From Paenibacillus brasilensis (GTDB lineage Bacteria; Bacillota; Bacilli; Paenibacillales; Paenibacillaceae), in assembly GCF_009363115.1 (NCBI RefSeq), contig NZ_CP045298.1, positions 5,515,501 to 5,579,500 of the forward strand: a DNA stretch of 64,000 nt. The letters are read 5' to 3'. The translations under genes were made by a program, and so were the position numbers. Below are positions 1-8,514 of this stretch, piece after piece (the stretch's first letter is position 1; each line of letters starts with the position of its first letter). The notes below the pieces were generated by a model. It had not been told where the DNA came from and did not search any database. It worked only from the letters and a program-made list of their open reading frames with translations.

Positions 1-551
1 TGTCGCAGCTCCTGGCGTTGCTCCGCAATCAGCTCTGCAGTCTTGATGGCTGTTCCGGAAGGCGCGTCCAATTTTTGGTCACCATGATATTCGATGATTT
101 CCAAATGCGGGAAGTATTTTGCAGCCTGAGCCGCAAAGCGCATCATCAAAATGACTCCAATGGAGAAGTTAGGCGCAATCAGACCACCGATTTGCTGTTC
201 CCGGCACTGCTTGTCCAGTTCATCAATCTGCTCGGGTGTTAACCCTGTGGTTCCGATAACCGGACGAACTCCATGCTTGATAGCAAGCGCTGTATGTGCG
301 TACGCAAAACGCGGCCCCGTAAAATCGACCATGACATCTGGTCGACCATCCAGCAAAGCCTGCTCCACGTCCTCTACAATAGCGATGCCCGCTTCCTTCA
401 GTCCGACGAGAAGGCCGGCATCACTGCCGGCGTGCGTTCTGTTCACTGCGGCCACAAGCTGTAGTTCCTCATCCTGGAGAACCAACTTGACAACCTCACG
501 GCCCATACGCCCTGCTGCACCTACGACAGCTACTTTTATTGGTTCTGACAT
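1..551 (-). CDS. dapB: 4-hydroxy-tetrahydrodipicolinate reductase, 3' end beyond window
   Basis: Reduces hydroxy-tetrahydrodipicolinate with NAD(P)H in the cytosol, in the diaminopimelate/lysine pathway that also supplies dipicolinate for spores. The start codon is ATG at 551. Residues 11-17 form the dinucleotide motif GAAGRMG. The stretch HGDQKLDAPSGTA near the window edge is the family's catalytic His/Lys and substrate-binding signature. About 183 residues are visible; the C-terminus lies outside the window. It follows the TPR gene by 31 bases on the same strand, so co-transcription with the TPR protein and ypjD is likely. In B. subtilis ypjD is also directly upstream of dapB. Confidence 0.95.
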   Translation of the reverse strand, partial: MSEPIKVAVVGAAGRMGREVVKLVLQDEELQLVAAVNRTHAGSDAGLLVGLKEAGIAIVEDVEQALLDGRPDVMVDFTGPRFAYAHTALAIKHGVRPVIGTTGLTPEQIDELDKQCREQQIGGLIAPNFSIGVILMMRFAAQAAKYFPHLEIIEYHGDQKLDAPSGTAIKTAELIAEQRQELR

Positions 552-582
552 ATCCCTACAACTCCTTATGCATCAATTTGTG

Positions 583-1101
583 CTAGATTTGTTCATTCAT
601 CTGTTGGCATAACTTCTTCATGAGATTGGCAAGCTGTACATTGTGAGGAAACAATGCAGCCGCCTCACGGGCAGCCTGCACAGCCAGCTCATATTCACTC
701 AATTCATCATAAATCAATGCGAGCAGCATAAATGCATCACCGCATAGCGGATCAAGAGCAATTGCCTGTTCCAGCAGCAAGATCGCATCTCGATGCAGCT
801 GTGATGTAATTTTTTCTACATCTAGCATCTTTCTGGCCTTCTCCGTGAGTTGCCTGGCTTGCTGCGCATGCAGATGAAGCACATATTCATCCTGCTGTGG
901 AGCCAGACGAACTGCGTGCTCTGCATAGGCGAGCGCCTGCTCCAAACGTCCACTGCGAGCATAGGTCACCGAACACCGGAAATAATGCTCCGCATGATCA
1001 GGCTGGGCTGAAATCGCTTTTTCAAACCATTCCACGGCCTGCTCAAAATCGTTCTGCAAAATGCATTGGTAAGCTTTCTGGACGTATTCCTCCGCCTTCA
1101 T
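583..1101 (-). CDS. TPR-repeat protein
   Basis: A cytosolic helical-repeat protein of 172 residues with no enzymatic domain visible. At least three tetratricopeptide-like units can be read (about residues 3-36, 37-70 and 102-160), with typical A/L/Y spacing such as AVEWFEKAISAQPDHAEHYF. The ATG at 1101 is chosen because GGAGG sits 9 bases upstream. An in-frame extension to 1146 lacks a ribosome binding site and gives an implausible N-terminus. It lies between ypjD and dapB, a position that is empty in B. subtilis. Role unknown; TPR proteins usually act as binding scaffolds. Confidence 0.8.
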   Translation of the reverse strand: MKAEEYVQKAYQCILQNDFEQAVEWFEKAISAQPDHAEHYFRCSVTYARSGRLEQALAYAEHAVRLAPQQDEYVLHLHAQQARQLTEKARKMLDVEKITSQLHRDAILLLEQAIALDPLCGDAFMLLALIYDELSEYELAVQAAREAAALFPHNVQLANLMKKLCQQMNEQI

Positions 1102-1151
1102 GACACTGCACCTCCGGGTAACCGGTTTGGTACAGCATATGTACAAAACGC

Positions 1152-1481
1152 CTAATCGGTGTCCTTTTTGGTCCAGCGATTCGCGTCACGTGTGTTAAAT
1201 TTATGCATGACCTTGTCATGAGCCTCGGTCAAATTTATACCCAGCGAATTCGCAAAGCAAACCGTAATGAACAAAATATCCCCCAGCTCCAGCTCAATAG
1301 AATTGTCAGCCTCATCCGTTTTTTTCGGTTTTTCGCCAAAGGAGTGATTCACTTCCCTCGCCAGTTCTCCGACTTCCTCAGACATCCGGGCCAGCATCGC
1401 CAAAGGGCTAAAATACCCTTCCTTGAATTGAGATATATACTGATCTACCTCACGTTGAATATCATCTAACGATTTTTCCAT
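1152..1481 (-). CDS. ypjD: MazG-like nucleotide pyrophosphohydrolase (YpjD family)
   Basis: A small all-alpha NTP pyrophosphohydrolase of 109 residues, close to B. subtilis YpjD in length. Metal-binding acidic residues are in SEEVGE (about residues 34-39) and ELGDIL (E65, D68), the EExxE and ExxD arrangement of the MazG superfamily. The C-terminal HDKVMHKFNTRDANRW closely matches my recollection of YpjD. The start at 1481 places AGGGGG 12 bases upstream; the in-frame ATG at 1517 has no ribosome binding site. It probably hydrolyses non-canonical or excess NTPs. First gene of a likely ypjD-TPR-dapB operon. Confidence 0.88.
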   Translation of the reverse strand: MEKSLDDIQREVDQYISQFKEGYFSPLAMLARMSEEVGELAREVNHSFGEKPKKTDEADNSIELELGDILFITVCFANSLGINLTEAHDKVMHKFNTRDANRWTKKDTD

Positions 1482-1693
1482 GAAGCATACAATCCCCCTA
1501 TGTGCAGGTTTATTCATATGTTATCGTAAAGCACATTTTAAAACAAATTTTTTTTAAATTGAACTTGCGCCTCCATCTTGTAATCATTAGACTTTTAAAC
1601 CTACCATAAAAAGGTATACTAAACATAAGGATCTACGGTTTTCCCAAATTACAAGAAATCGTTCATCACCAAACTGCTATTGCGAGGGATTAT

Positions 1694-2563
1694 ATGAAGA
1701 TATCCAAATTCATCGAACAGCTTAAAATCATTTTACCCATTCTGCTCGGCACTGCTATCTATGCATTCGGTCTGCTGTATTTCATTATACCCAGTAAACT
1801 GATGGAAGGCGGCATTACAGGGATTACGCTATTGCTGAATTATGCTTTTTCGATTTCCCCCTCGCTCTCCACATTACTCCTGAATATTCCTTTATTTTTG
1901 ATCGGATGGAAAATGCTTGGCGGCAAGCAAATTATATATACGGGGGTAGGTATCGGATCGCTCACTTTTTTTCTGTGGCTGTTTGAAAAAATGATTCATC
2001 GGGGATGGATGGGGACTTTTCAAACCGAACACGATATTATACTTTCTTCATTATATGCCGGGGTTACACTCGGGGCCGGGTTAGGTATTGTATTCCGCTT
2101 TGGCGGGACTACTGGCGGCTCGGATATTATCGCTCGAATTTTAAATCGAAATTTCGGCTGGAGTATGGGAAGGATTCTGCTGGTGATTGATATTGTCATT
2201 ATCGGCGCTTCATTACTTTACATACCAAAAGAAAAAATTCTCTATACACTAGTCGCCGTGTTCATCGCGTCCAAGATTATTGATTTTATACAGGAGGGGG
2301 CTTATTCAGCCAGAGCTTTTATGATTATCAGTGACCATACGATGGATATTGCCGATATGATTACAAAGGACATGGATCGGGGAGTTACGATTATTCCCGC
2401 TGTAGGAGCATTTTCCAAGCAGGCCAAGCATGTTGCCTACTGCGTTGTGTCTCGTCAGGAAATACGGCGTTTGCATCAGATTGTGAAGTCCGTCGATCCT
2501 CGAGCGTTTATCATCATTCAGGATGTGCATGATGTACATGGAGAGGGATTCAAAGAGGAATAG
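1694..2563 (+). CDS. YitT-family membrane protein with DUF2179 domain (YpjC-like)
   Basis: A polytopic membrane protein of 289 residues. The first 180 residues contain about five hydrophobic segments (residues 13-33, 45-70, 75-95, 110-135, 155-180). A soluble DUF2179 domain follows (about 210-280, with VTIIPAVGAFSK). The family includes B. subtilis YpjC in the same neighbourhood; its function is unknown. It is divergent from ypjD. The ATG at 1694 follows GAGGG, and a TATACT at 1615-1620 could be a -10 element, without a good -35. Confidence 0.85.
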   Translation: MKISKFIEQLKIILPILLGTAIYAFGLLYFIIPSKLMEGGITGITLLLNYAFSISPSLSTLLLNIPLFLIGWKMLGGKQIIYTGVGIGSLTFFLWLFEKMIHRGWMGTFQTEHDIILSSLYAGVTLGAGLGIVFRFGGTTGGSDIIARILNRNFGWSMGRILLVIDIVIIGASLLYIPKEKILYTLVAVFIASKIIDFIQEGAYSARAFMIISDHTMDIADMITKDMDRGVTIIPAVGAFSKQAKHVAYCVVSRQEIRRLHQIVKSVDPRAFIIIQDVHDVHGEGFKEE

Positions 2564-2657
2564 CCCGGAAATCCGGGCGAGGACAAACGTATATAGAACA
2601 GATCCAAGGCTCCAGCTGCGACTGCTCGAGCAGTTCGGACAATTCAGCTGCTCAGCG

Positions 2658-3503
2658 TTATCTTGAAAACCCGGTTCGATATTTCCGATACCCTACATAA
2701 GTCAGCACCAGCAGTACAATCGTCCCGATTGCCAATTCCGCTCGGCGTTCGCTCTCACGGGGGATAAATGGTGCCAAAGCAGTGGCGTCTTTTTCACGTC
2801 CAAACAAGGCATTAAAGGTCGGGTTCCCTTGCTCCAATGCTCCCCTAATCGCTGAAGCATCTACGCTTTGCTGATCCCCCAATCCTTTTACGTAGGAAAT
2901 CCATGAATCGGTCCGTACGACCTCGCTTGTCTTACCATGGATGAGGGCTGCTGTACGTATCGTCTCATAGTGATCCTCCAGCACTGCGGCTCCAGCCGCA
3001 AAACCCTTCATGTTACCTTTAGCAAACTGGGTGTTCAGGCCACTGACATCTTCTTTTAAAATTTTATAATACTGCTGCCATAAGGGCTGGCGCGGATGTG
3101 CAAGTGCATCTGTCGCAAGCCGCAAACTGGCCGCTGCCTTCACCCACTCATCAGGCGAAGCTTGCACGGACTGTGTAGCCTGCTGCACCTCAAGGATACT
3201 GCCGGATAAAGCATGAATGGCCTCTACAGATAGCGCTGCCTGTACCTGCCCAGTGCTGAACCATCGGCTCACCTCAGCAACATCCGCGCGCGCTTTTTCA
3301 ATATTCCCGTCCATTACGTCCCGGTACAATATCGCAGCGGCTTGATCCAGTTTTTGAATTTCTTTTGTATTAACAGTAGGTTTTGACTGATCGCGTGCTA
3401 CCGCTATACCTGGAGGGACGCAGACGAACAGCAGCAGGACCATAGATAACACAATACTCGATACAACACGTAACGTAATACGAAACCCCCGACCCCAAAT
3501 CAT
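2658..3503 (-). CDS. ypjB: Sporulation protein YpjB
   Basis: A 281-residue secreted or anchored protein. An N-terminal signal/anchor segment (about residues 9-35), a long mostly helical extracytoplasmic domain and a second membrane segment near residues 255-275 followed by a basic tail match the SpoYpjB family architecture. The biochemical role is not known; the family is linked to sporulation in Bacillus. GAGGAGG lies 7-8 bases before the ATG at 3503. It follows ypjA, with only a 45-base tandem duplication and its flanks between them. Confidence 0.85.
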   Translation of the reverse strand: MIWGRGFRITLRVVSSIVLSMVLLLFVCVPPGIAVARDQSKPTVNTKEIQKLDQAAAILYRDVMDGNIEKARADVAEVSRWFSTGQVQAALSVEAIHALSGSILEVQQATQSVQASPDEWVKAAASLRLATDALAHPRQPLWQQYYKILKEDVSGLNTQFAKGNMKGFAAGAAVLEDHYETIRTAALIHGKTSEVVRTDSWISYVKGLGDQQSVDASAIRGALEQGNPTFNALFGREKDATALAPFIPRESERRAELAIGTIVLLVLTYVGYRKYRTGFSR

Positions 3504-3520
3504 GGGACATCCCTCCTCAC

Positions 3521-3610
3521 CTTACTGTATGGCAAGGTTACCGGGACTAGAACTGGCTTTAGGTGCTTACTGTATGGCAAGGTTACCGGGACTAGAACTG
3601 GCTTTAGGTG
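3521..3610. repeat. Perfect 45-bp tandem duplication between ypjA and ypjB
   Basis: Two identical, directly adjacent 45-base units occupy 3521-3565 and 3566-3610; each begins CTTACTGTATGGCAAGG and ends GGCTTTAGGTG. The unit is a multiple of three and lies in the ypjA-ypjB intergenic gap, just upstream of the ypjB ribosome binding site. There is no terminator-like inverted repeat inside the unit. It looks like a recent slippage or recombination duplication and may vary in copy number between strains. Confidence 0.95.
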
Positions 3611-3634
3611 AATCGTTCGAAACCAGGCTACGAC

Positions 3635-4285
3635 TCAAGCTGTATCTCGATGATACGATGTCTTTTGATTGCGTGCCAGCATAGCCAGCCATCCCGCTAC
3701 GATACTGAAAAACGTCAGTATATAGGTAAAAGCACACACTTGCGGTACATCATCCGTTAGTGTCTTTGGAAGGTACGGATAAATGCCAAATGTATAATCC
3801 ATCGTATCGTTTAACAGTGTCCATATAGCGGCCAATCCTAAAGCAATCCAATTGCAGGTAAAAAAACGTACGAATAGCAGTGCTTCAACTGCCATGGCCG
3901 TATGAGAAGCCACCAGCATCCAATCCTGCCATATCATATGGTCCCCCTGCGCCACACCCCAAAAAATAATAGTCGAGGCCCAGATACCGTACTTTATACT
4001 CGTAACCACAGCCAACGCCTCCATCACCTGACGAATCAGTCTCAAGCTCTTGAGACGTGGAGGATAAAGCAAAAATATGATAGAGAATGTAAAAAACAGA
4101 CTGGCCGTCGGGCTATCAGGCACAAATACAATTTGCCACAGCGGGTGAAATTTTAGCGTATATTCCAGCTGTCCTCCATACCATATGTACCCATACACTG
4201 TTCCAATCAGATTGCACCAGAACAACAGCCACAAAAAAGGCCGGCTCGTCAGGAACGACCGGCTCCACAAATAAGATAACGACAT
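3635..4285 (-). CDS. ypjA: DUF1405 membrane protein (YpjA-like)
   Basis: An integral membrane protein of 216 residues with about six hydrophobic segments, beginning with SRPFLWLLFWCNLIGTVYGY and ending in a short basic tail. It belongs by pattern to the YpjA/DUF1405 family, whose function is unknown. GGAGG is 9 bases before the ATG at 4285; the in-frame ATGs at 4294 and 4330 are too close to it or upstream of it. In B. subtilis this gene follows qcrABC; here the gene upstream is an IDEAL-domain protein. Confidence 0.82.
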   Translation of the reverse strand: MSLSYLWSRSFLTSRPFLWLLFWCNLIGTVYGYIWYGGQLEYTLKFHPLWQIVFVPDSPTASLFFTFSIIFLLYPPRLKSLRLIRQVMEALAVVTSIKYGIWASTIIFWGVAQGDHMIWQDWMLVASHTAMAVEALLFVRFFTCNWIALGLAAIWTLLNDTMDYTFGIYPYLPKTLTDDVPQVCAFTYILTFFSIVAGWLAMLARNQKTSYHRDTA

Positions 4286-4472
4286 GACCTTCATCCTCCG
4301 TTCAAACGATAGAACCCCCACAGGCTCCATCCTTCCAAAACTATATCATATCCAATCGTATAAGAAAAACGTCTATCGACGTACTTTCACGGAAGTCGAT
4401 CTTGCTTAGCGGAAGTTATTCTCCGATTATAGGATTGTTCAGCTCCGCCTGAAAATTTATAATCTCCAAAAA

Positions 4473-4500
4473 AACCTGGCCGCAGCTACGGTCAGGTTTG
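4473..4500 (-). terminator. Intrinsic terminator after the IDEAL-domain gene
   Basis: On the minus strand AACCTG.CCG pairs with CGG.CAGGTT around a short loop, followed by a run of seven T at 4468-4474. It lies about 65 bases beyond the stop codon of the IDEAL-domain gene and separates it from ypjA. Confidence 0.75.
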
Positions 4501-4563
4501 TGATTTATGATCTTGAACTGACGATGGGCCTGAAATGCCCAGCTAAAGCTCCCTAAAATCGTT

Positions 4564-4743
4564 TCAACTCATCGCTCTCAGCTCATCCGTAAGATGACGG
4601 AAAGCTACTTCATCTCCGGAGGCCAGCGCCTCATCAATATCCTTGTAGAGCTTTTCACTCCGGTGTTTACGTAATGCCTCGTCCAAAACCATTTCAGCAG
4701 ACAGCCCCAACATTACTTCATAAGTAACCTTCATTTTATCCAT
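4564..4743 (-). CDS. Small IDEAL-domain protein (YpiB C-terminal-like)
   Basis: A 59-residue protein whose second half, VLDEALRKHRSEKLYKDIDE and the following LASGDEVAFRHLTDEL, fits the IDEAL domain, a short helical element found at the C-terminus of B. subtilis YpiB and in ComK-related proteins. ATG at 4743 has GGAGG 8 bases upstream; longer in-frame reading (to 4839) would overlap the upstream gene and has no such site. YpiB itself has an additional N-terminal domain that is absent here. It keeps the ypiB position relative to ypjA. Function unknown. Confidence 0.75.
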   Translation of the reverse strand: MDKMKVTYEVMLGLSAEMVLDEALRKHRSEKLYKDIDEALASGDEVAFRHLTDELRAMS

Positions 4744-4765
4744 AGGATGCACCTCCAACATGAGT

Positions 4766-5272
4766 TTAAGAGATCCTATATTCTTTTCCTTTCGCCACAT
4801 AGCTGAGTGCCGTTCGTGACATCCGCTGCAAGTCCGCATCGGTCAATTCACGCACCACTTTGGCAGGTGTACCGAGAGAAAGAGTATAGGGTGGTATTTT
4901 AGTATTTTCCGTAACGACCGACCCTGCTCCTATTAAAGCATATTCACCAAGCTCCGCTCCGTTGAGTACAATGGCCCCCATACCGATTAAAGTGCCTTTG
5001 CCTACCGTACAGCCATGGATAATGGCAGCATGTCCCACCGAAATATCATTCGCCAGCACTAGAGGCTGGTCCGTGTTCACATGGCCCACGACCCCATCCT
5101 GAATATTGCAGCGTTCACCGATGATGACAGGCGCCATATCCCCGCGCAGTACGGCATTAAACCATACGGAGGAATCTTGGCCGATCGTTACCTTTCCGAC
5201 AATTTTTGCTCCTTCTGCCACATAGACAGATGAATGGAGCTGTGGCATATTTCCGTTATAGTGAATCAGCAT
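4766..5272 (-). CDS. Gamma-carbonic anhydrase-like left-handed beta-helix protein
   Basis: A 168-residue hexapeptide-repeat protein expected to form a trimeric left-handed beta helix. Repeats such as IVGKVTIGQDSSVWFNAVLR are typical. The histidines in DGVVGHVN and VGHAAIIHG occupy the zinc-ligand positions of the gamma-class carbonic anhydrase/YrdA/YtoA family. Members may hydrate CO2 or act on acyl-CoA substrates, so the substrate is not assigned. ATG at 5272 follows AGAGGGTGA. The upstream neighbour is unrelated. Confidence 0.85.
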   Translation of the reverse strand: MLIHYNGNMPQLHSSVYVAEGAKIVGKVTIGQDSSVWFNAVLRGDMAPVIIGERCNIQDGVVGHVNTDQPLVLANDISVGHAAIIHGCTVGKGTLIGMGAIVLNGAELGEYALIGAGSVVTENTKIPPYTLSLGTPAKVVRELTDADLQRMSRTALSYVAKGKEYRIS

Positions 5273-5323
5273 TATCTTCACCCTCTCATTTTGGGTGAAT
5301 TCTATCAACATGCGTGCTGCTTG

Positions 5324-6433
5324 TCAATGGAGCCGTATACCCGGGCCGTTCCGCCCAATGCGGCAGTCCCCAGCCAGCTTCAGCCCCCAGGCCGTCATCT
5401 GTACAGATGGTTTTATCGGGTCCTCACCTTGACGAAGCATACCCAGATGTAGCATCATTCGGAGGATCCTCTGATCAAAGACCGAACGGGGCGTATCATA
5501 GTAAAACGGTCGGATCAGCGGCCCGATATGTACAAAAAGCGACTCTGAGGATGTCCAGGGCCTGGCACATTCTCCAATCCAATAGACTAGAGAAAGCAGA
5601 TTGGGAACAGCTCCTTTATACAATCTTAACCAAAACCTGAATAGCTGCATCATTTCATCCTCTATTGCGTGCTCTCTTTGCGCCTCCCCCTTTGCCGTCA
5701 GCACAACCCGATCTCCCTTCTCCTCAATGTACCTGGAGTGACGGGCATAATCATACAGTAGTGCCATTCGGTCTGGATAAAACTTAAAAGAGGAACCGTA
5801 TCCGAAACGCCAGCCTCCCTTGCCCAGCAGTGGCTCCGCAATATGCAAATGCTCCATTAGTTGCTGCTGATTGCGACGGTACCATGCCCCCTCGGGATTT
5901 AGCGGAACCTCATGCTCCCCCATGTACTGAAGGAAGAGTCGTAAATCCTCCGCCAAAAGATGTCCCTCTTCCCGGTACGATGACGGTTCACTTACCCGGG
6001 ACATTCCGTTTTGGAGATCACGCACCATAACACGGCGAAAGCGCTCCTTCATATCCAACGGAATTTGGTACAAATATCTCGTGCTATGCGTAGAACCGTT
6101 GAACAGCCAGCCGCTAGAGCGCAGACGGGTCACGATGTCCCGTGGCCGTTCACCATTATTCACGTCCCCATCGACAGATTGTTTGGCAATCGCAATCAAT
6201 TCCTCCATACTGAAGTAAGGTCGGTCATCGAACAACAGTGCATTCAAAAACCTTATTTCTGACAACCTCAGCTCCCTAACCTGCGTCTCAAAAAAACTGC
6301 TGCTGCCAAGCTTCGTCAAAATACCCTGGATTAACTCATGCTTGGAATTGGGCTTACAGTCACAATCGTAATACACCGCAATTCTGTTCAAGTGCACAAT
6401 ATCCGCAAATGTCAGCATATCCGCCAGATTCAT
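5324..6433 (-). CDS. Conserved-looking protein of unknown function, 369 residues
   Basis: I do not recognise this protein with confidence. It is soluble and mostly helical, and starts MNLADMLTFADIVHLNRIAV. A repeating pattern of short winged-helix-like segments (for example YFSMEELIAIAKQ and SGWLFNGSTH) recalls helicase-associated domains in predicted XPB/Ssl2-like N-terminal regions, a weak resemblance. GAGG lies 10 bases before the ATG at 6433. The in-frame extension to 6622 runs through the terminator of the upstream gene and is unlikely. It may have its own promoter, because a strong terminator precedes it. Confidence 0.6.
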   Translation of the reverse strand: MNLADMLTFADIVHLNRIAVYYDCDCKPNSKHELIQGILTKLGSSSFFETQVRELRLSEIRFLNALLFDDRPYFSMEELIAIAKQSVDGDVNNGERPRDIVTRLRSSGWLFNGSTHSTRYLYQIPLDMKERFRRVMVRDLQNGMSRVSEPSSYREEGHLLAEDLRLFLQYMGEHEVPLNPEGAWYRRNQQQLMEHLHIAEPLLGKGGWRFGYGSSFKFYPDRMALLYDYARHSRYIEEKGDRVVLTAKGEAQREHAIEDEMMQLFRFWLRLYKGAVPNLLSLVYWIGECARPWTSSESLFVHIGPLIRPFYYDTPRSVFDQRILRMMLHLGMLRQGEDPIKPSVQMTAWGLKLAGDCRIGRNGPGIRLH

Positions 6434-6541
6434 CGTTCCATCGCCTCGCCACTGGACTGTCATCCGGAAATGATTCTTACCTGTTGTACCCACAGCTTTG
6501 ACGGAATGTTCAGACTCTAAACCTATTTTTTGTAAAGGTAT

Positions 6542-6592
6542 AATTAAAAAAACAAAAAGACCACGACTTCTACGGTTCGTAGAATATCGTGG
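6542..6592 (-). terminator. Intrinsic terminator after the histidine phosphatase gene
   Basis: On the minus strand CCACGA-TTCTAC pairs with GTAGAA-TCGTGG (6561-6592), with two small bulges and a 5-base loop. A T-rich tract at 6542-6559 follows. Confidence 0.85.
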
Positions 6593-6599
6593 CCTTTCT

Positions 6600-7202
6600 T
6601 TATCTTTTTGAATTACATTCACTTTTTTCTTGTAAATGCTTCATACAATTATACAAAAGGGGTGTCCAATCAGGACCTTCACGCTGAAGTATACTCAATG
6701 ACAAATTTCCAATTCGTTCCGTATATTTTTCCTGATACAGCGCCTTGTACAAATTAGCCAAAAAACCCCCGTGGGAAACAACCAACAGATTTTTCTCGCG
6801 ATTTTCCGACCAGATGGCCTCCATAAAAGCCAAACCGCGCTGCTGAAGAGCCTCATCGCTCTCCTGCCCAAGATCAAGCAGGTGCCAGTCGATCCCCCAC
6901 TTCTCTTCACGTTCAGCCTGTGTCATCCCCTCGACCTGGCCATAAGCACGTTCTCTTAGTCGATCATCCGGCCCCAGCAGCGGAAGCTGCAGAGCAGAAG
7001 CAATAATTTCCCCCGTCTCTTTCGCTCTGGAGAGGCTGCTTGTAATAAGCCCGTCCCAATGATAGGGTTCTTCCCTTAATCGCTCTGCCAGCAGGCGTGC
7101 CTGCCGTCGCCCTTCCTCATTCAACGGAATATCACTGTGGCCCTGAATTTTACCCACCGCATTCCAGTCTGTCAATCCATGTCTGATCAAACCAATAAGC
7201 AT
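6600..7202 (-). CDS. Histidine phosphatase (phosphoglycerate mutase-like)
   Basis: A 200-residue cytosolic phosphatase of the branch-1 histidine phosphatase superfamily. The phosphohistidine motif is RHG at residues 7-9. The second catalytic histidine is in VVSHGG, and the acid/base glutamate is in RLRERAYGQ. The gene might encode an alpha-ribazole, sugar-phosphate or broad phosphatase; the exact substrate cannot be read. A terminator follows immediately. It is preceded at 33 bases by the anti-sigma gene, so it could belong to the ECF operon. Confidence 0.85.
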   Translation of the reverse strand: MLIGLIRHGLTDWNAVGKIQGHSDIPLNEEGRRQARLLAERLREEPYHWDGLITSSLSRAKETGEIIASALQLPLLGPDDRLRERAYGQVEGMTQAEREEKWGIDWHLLDLGQESDEALQQRGLAFMEAIWSENREKNLLVVSHGGFLANLYKALYQEKYTERIGNLSLSILQREGPDWTPLLYNCMKHLQEKSECNSKR

Positions 7203-7234
7203 TGTGTCGTTCCTCCGCTATTCTGTTATTCAGG

Positions 7235-7861
7235 CTAATTTCTAACCCTTCTTGTCCGATGGATCCAGCCCAGAGAAAATAAAGCAAGCGCAAGCGCCAA
7301 CACAGACAACAAGATCCAATATTGCGGGTAAGTAGGAACAATGCTTGCAACCAGCGGTTCCATAATGCCTGTATTCATATCTTTAATGTGATATTGATAT
7401 TGTGGAGATGTACTTGTAGTTTCCAGCAAGCCTGTCGGTAAAATGCCTGTATCCATGACAGGTGCCGCTTGAGGGGGAGTTTCCTGAGAGGAGCTTCCAT
7501 TCCAATTCAAAAACAAAAAGCTGCACAAAAATACGGCTAAAAAACCAGCAATCCATACAGACATATACTTACGGGCTGCCGGGTTCACACGCGCACGTCG
7601 GTGCTCGCCGGGAACAAGCCACGGTGACTCTTCATAAATGCGATCCATAACCCGGCGATTCATCGCCTCTACCTGCTCATCTGTTATTTCAAAGGAAATA
7701 TCGCGGATAGCGGATCGACCCTCTTTTGATAAATTCCATTCATTTTCTTCCGAACCAAGCTCCCACTTGTCAGACGAGCTTTTGGCTCGTCTGCGCTCCG
7801 AGTCCTGTTTCGATACATTTTTGCCTGTAGCGAACAAATCCTCAGCGTCCCTGGATTTCAT
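7235..7861 (-). CDS. Probable membrane anti-sigma factor paired with the ECF sigma gene
   Basis: A 208-residue protein with a hydrophilic, charged cytosolic half (residues 1-98), a membrane segment (about 101-119), a short external loop and a second membrane segment (about 181-199) with a basic tail. No zinc-binding HxxxCxxC anti-sigma motif is present. The assignment rests on topology and on a 4-base ATGA overlap with the upstream ECF sigma gene, the usual sign of a translationally coupled sigma/anti-sigma pair. No close family is recognised. The signal it senses is unknown. Confidence 0.7.
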   Translation of the reverse strand: MKSRDAEDLFATGKNVSKQDSERRRAKSSSDKWELGSEENEWNLSKEGRSAIRDISFEITDEQVEAMNRRVMDRIYEESPWLVPGEHRRARVNPAARKYMSVWIAGFLAVFLCSFLFLNWNGSSSQETPPQAAPVMDTGILPTGLLETTSTSPQYQYHIKDMNTGIMEPLVASIVPTYPQYWILLSVLALALALFSLGWIHRTRRVRN

Positions 7862-8454
7862 TGGCTGCTCATCCCTTCGTTTTCCTCATAGAGAGGCTCA
7901 AAAAAATAAGGCTCCAACTGCGTCTTCACACTGGTTCTGGCCCGGAAAAGCAACGACTTCACCGCACTGACCGTCTGTCCTAAAATAGTAGCAATCTCCT
8001 GATAATCCAATTGCTCATATTCACGCAAAATCAGCGCTGATCTCTGCTTTTCAGGCAATCTGTTGATCGCTTCACGGACCATCTCTACCTTCTCGCCGCG
8101 CAGGACGGCCTGCTCCGGAATTACATCCGGTGGTGCTACCGGTACATAACCGCTCTCCTCCAATGGAACCTGACCGCTACGATGCTTGCGAAGCTCGCTT
8201 AGCACTGTATTGCGTGCAATCGTATATAACCAAGTGGAGAACGATGCGTCAACCTCGCGAAAAGAATGCAGGCTCCGGTACGCTTTGTAAAACGTCTCCG
8301 AACATAAGTCCTCAGCGATCATTTCCAGGTTCGAACTTTTTAGCATATGATAAACAAAAGCTAAAATTTTACGTTGGTGCCGCCTCATTAATTCTGAATA
8401 AACCTCAACATTACCTTGTTTGATTTCCTGAATCATCTGGGAATCTGTCATCAT
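7858..8454 (-). CDS. ECF-type RNA polymerase sigma factor
   Basis: A 198-residue extracytoplasmic-function sigma factor. Region 2 spans about residues 10-80 (AEDLCSETFYKAYRSLHSF and FSTWLYTIARN). Region 4 spans about 120-180 (INRLPEKQRSALILREYEQL, then a helix-turn-helix in YQEIATILGQTVSAVKSLLF). ATG at 8454 is preceded by GGAGGG at 10 bases. The stop overlaps the anti-sigma start. An ECF-like promoter lies 60 bases upstream, suggesting autoregulation. This pair is absent from the equivalent B. subtilis interval. Confidence 0.92.
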   Translation of the reverse strand: MMTDSQMIQEIKQGNVEVYSELMRRHQRKILAFVYHMLKSSNLEMIAEDLCSETFYKAYRSLHSFREVDASFSTWLYTIARNTVLSELRKHRSGQVPLEESGYVPVAPPDVIPEQAVLRGEKVEMVREAINRLPEKQRSALILREYEQLDYQEIATILGQTVSAVKSLLFRARTSVKTQLEPYFFEPLYEENEGMSSQ

Positions 8455-8514
8455 TCGAGTGAGACCCTCCTCGCCCATACATGTGCTGTTTCCCCATCCG
8501 ATTCTGTCTATATA

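Noticed and set aside
2562..2657. Inverted repeats after the YitT gene as a terminator
   Set aside because: CCCGGA/TCCGGG and CTGCTC/GAGCAG can pair but no T run follows either.
3502..3684. 60-codon plus-strand frame spanning the 45-bp repeats
   Set aside because: Open only because the repeat unit is a multiple of three; no ribosome binding site.
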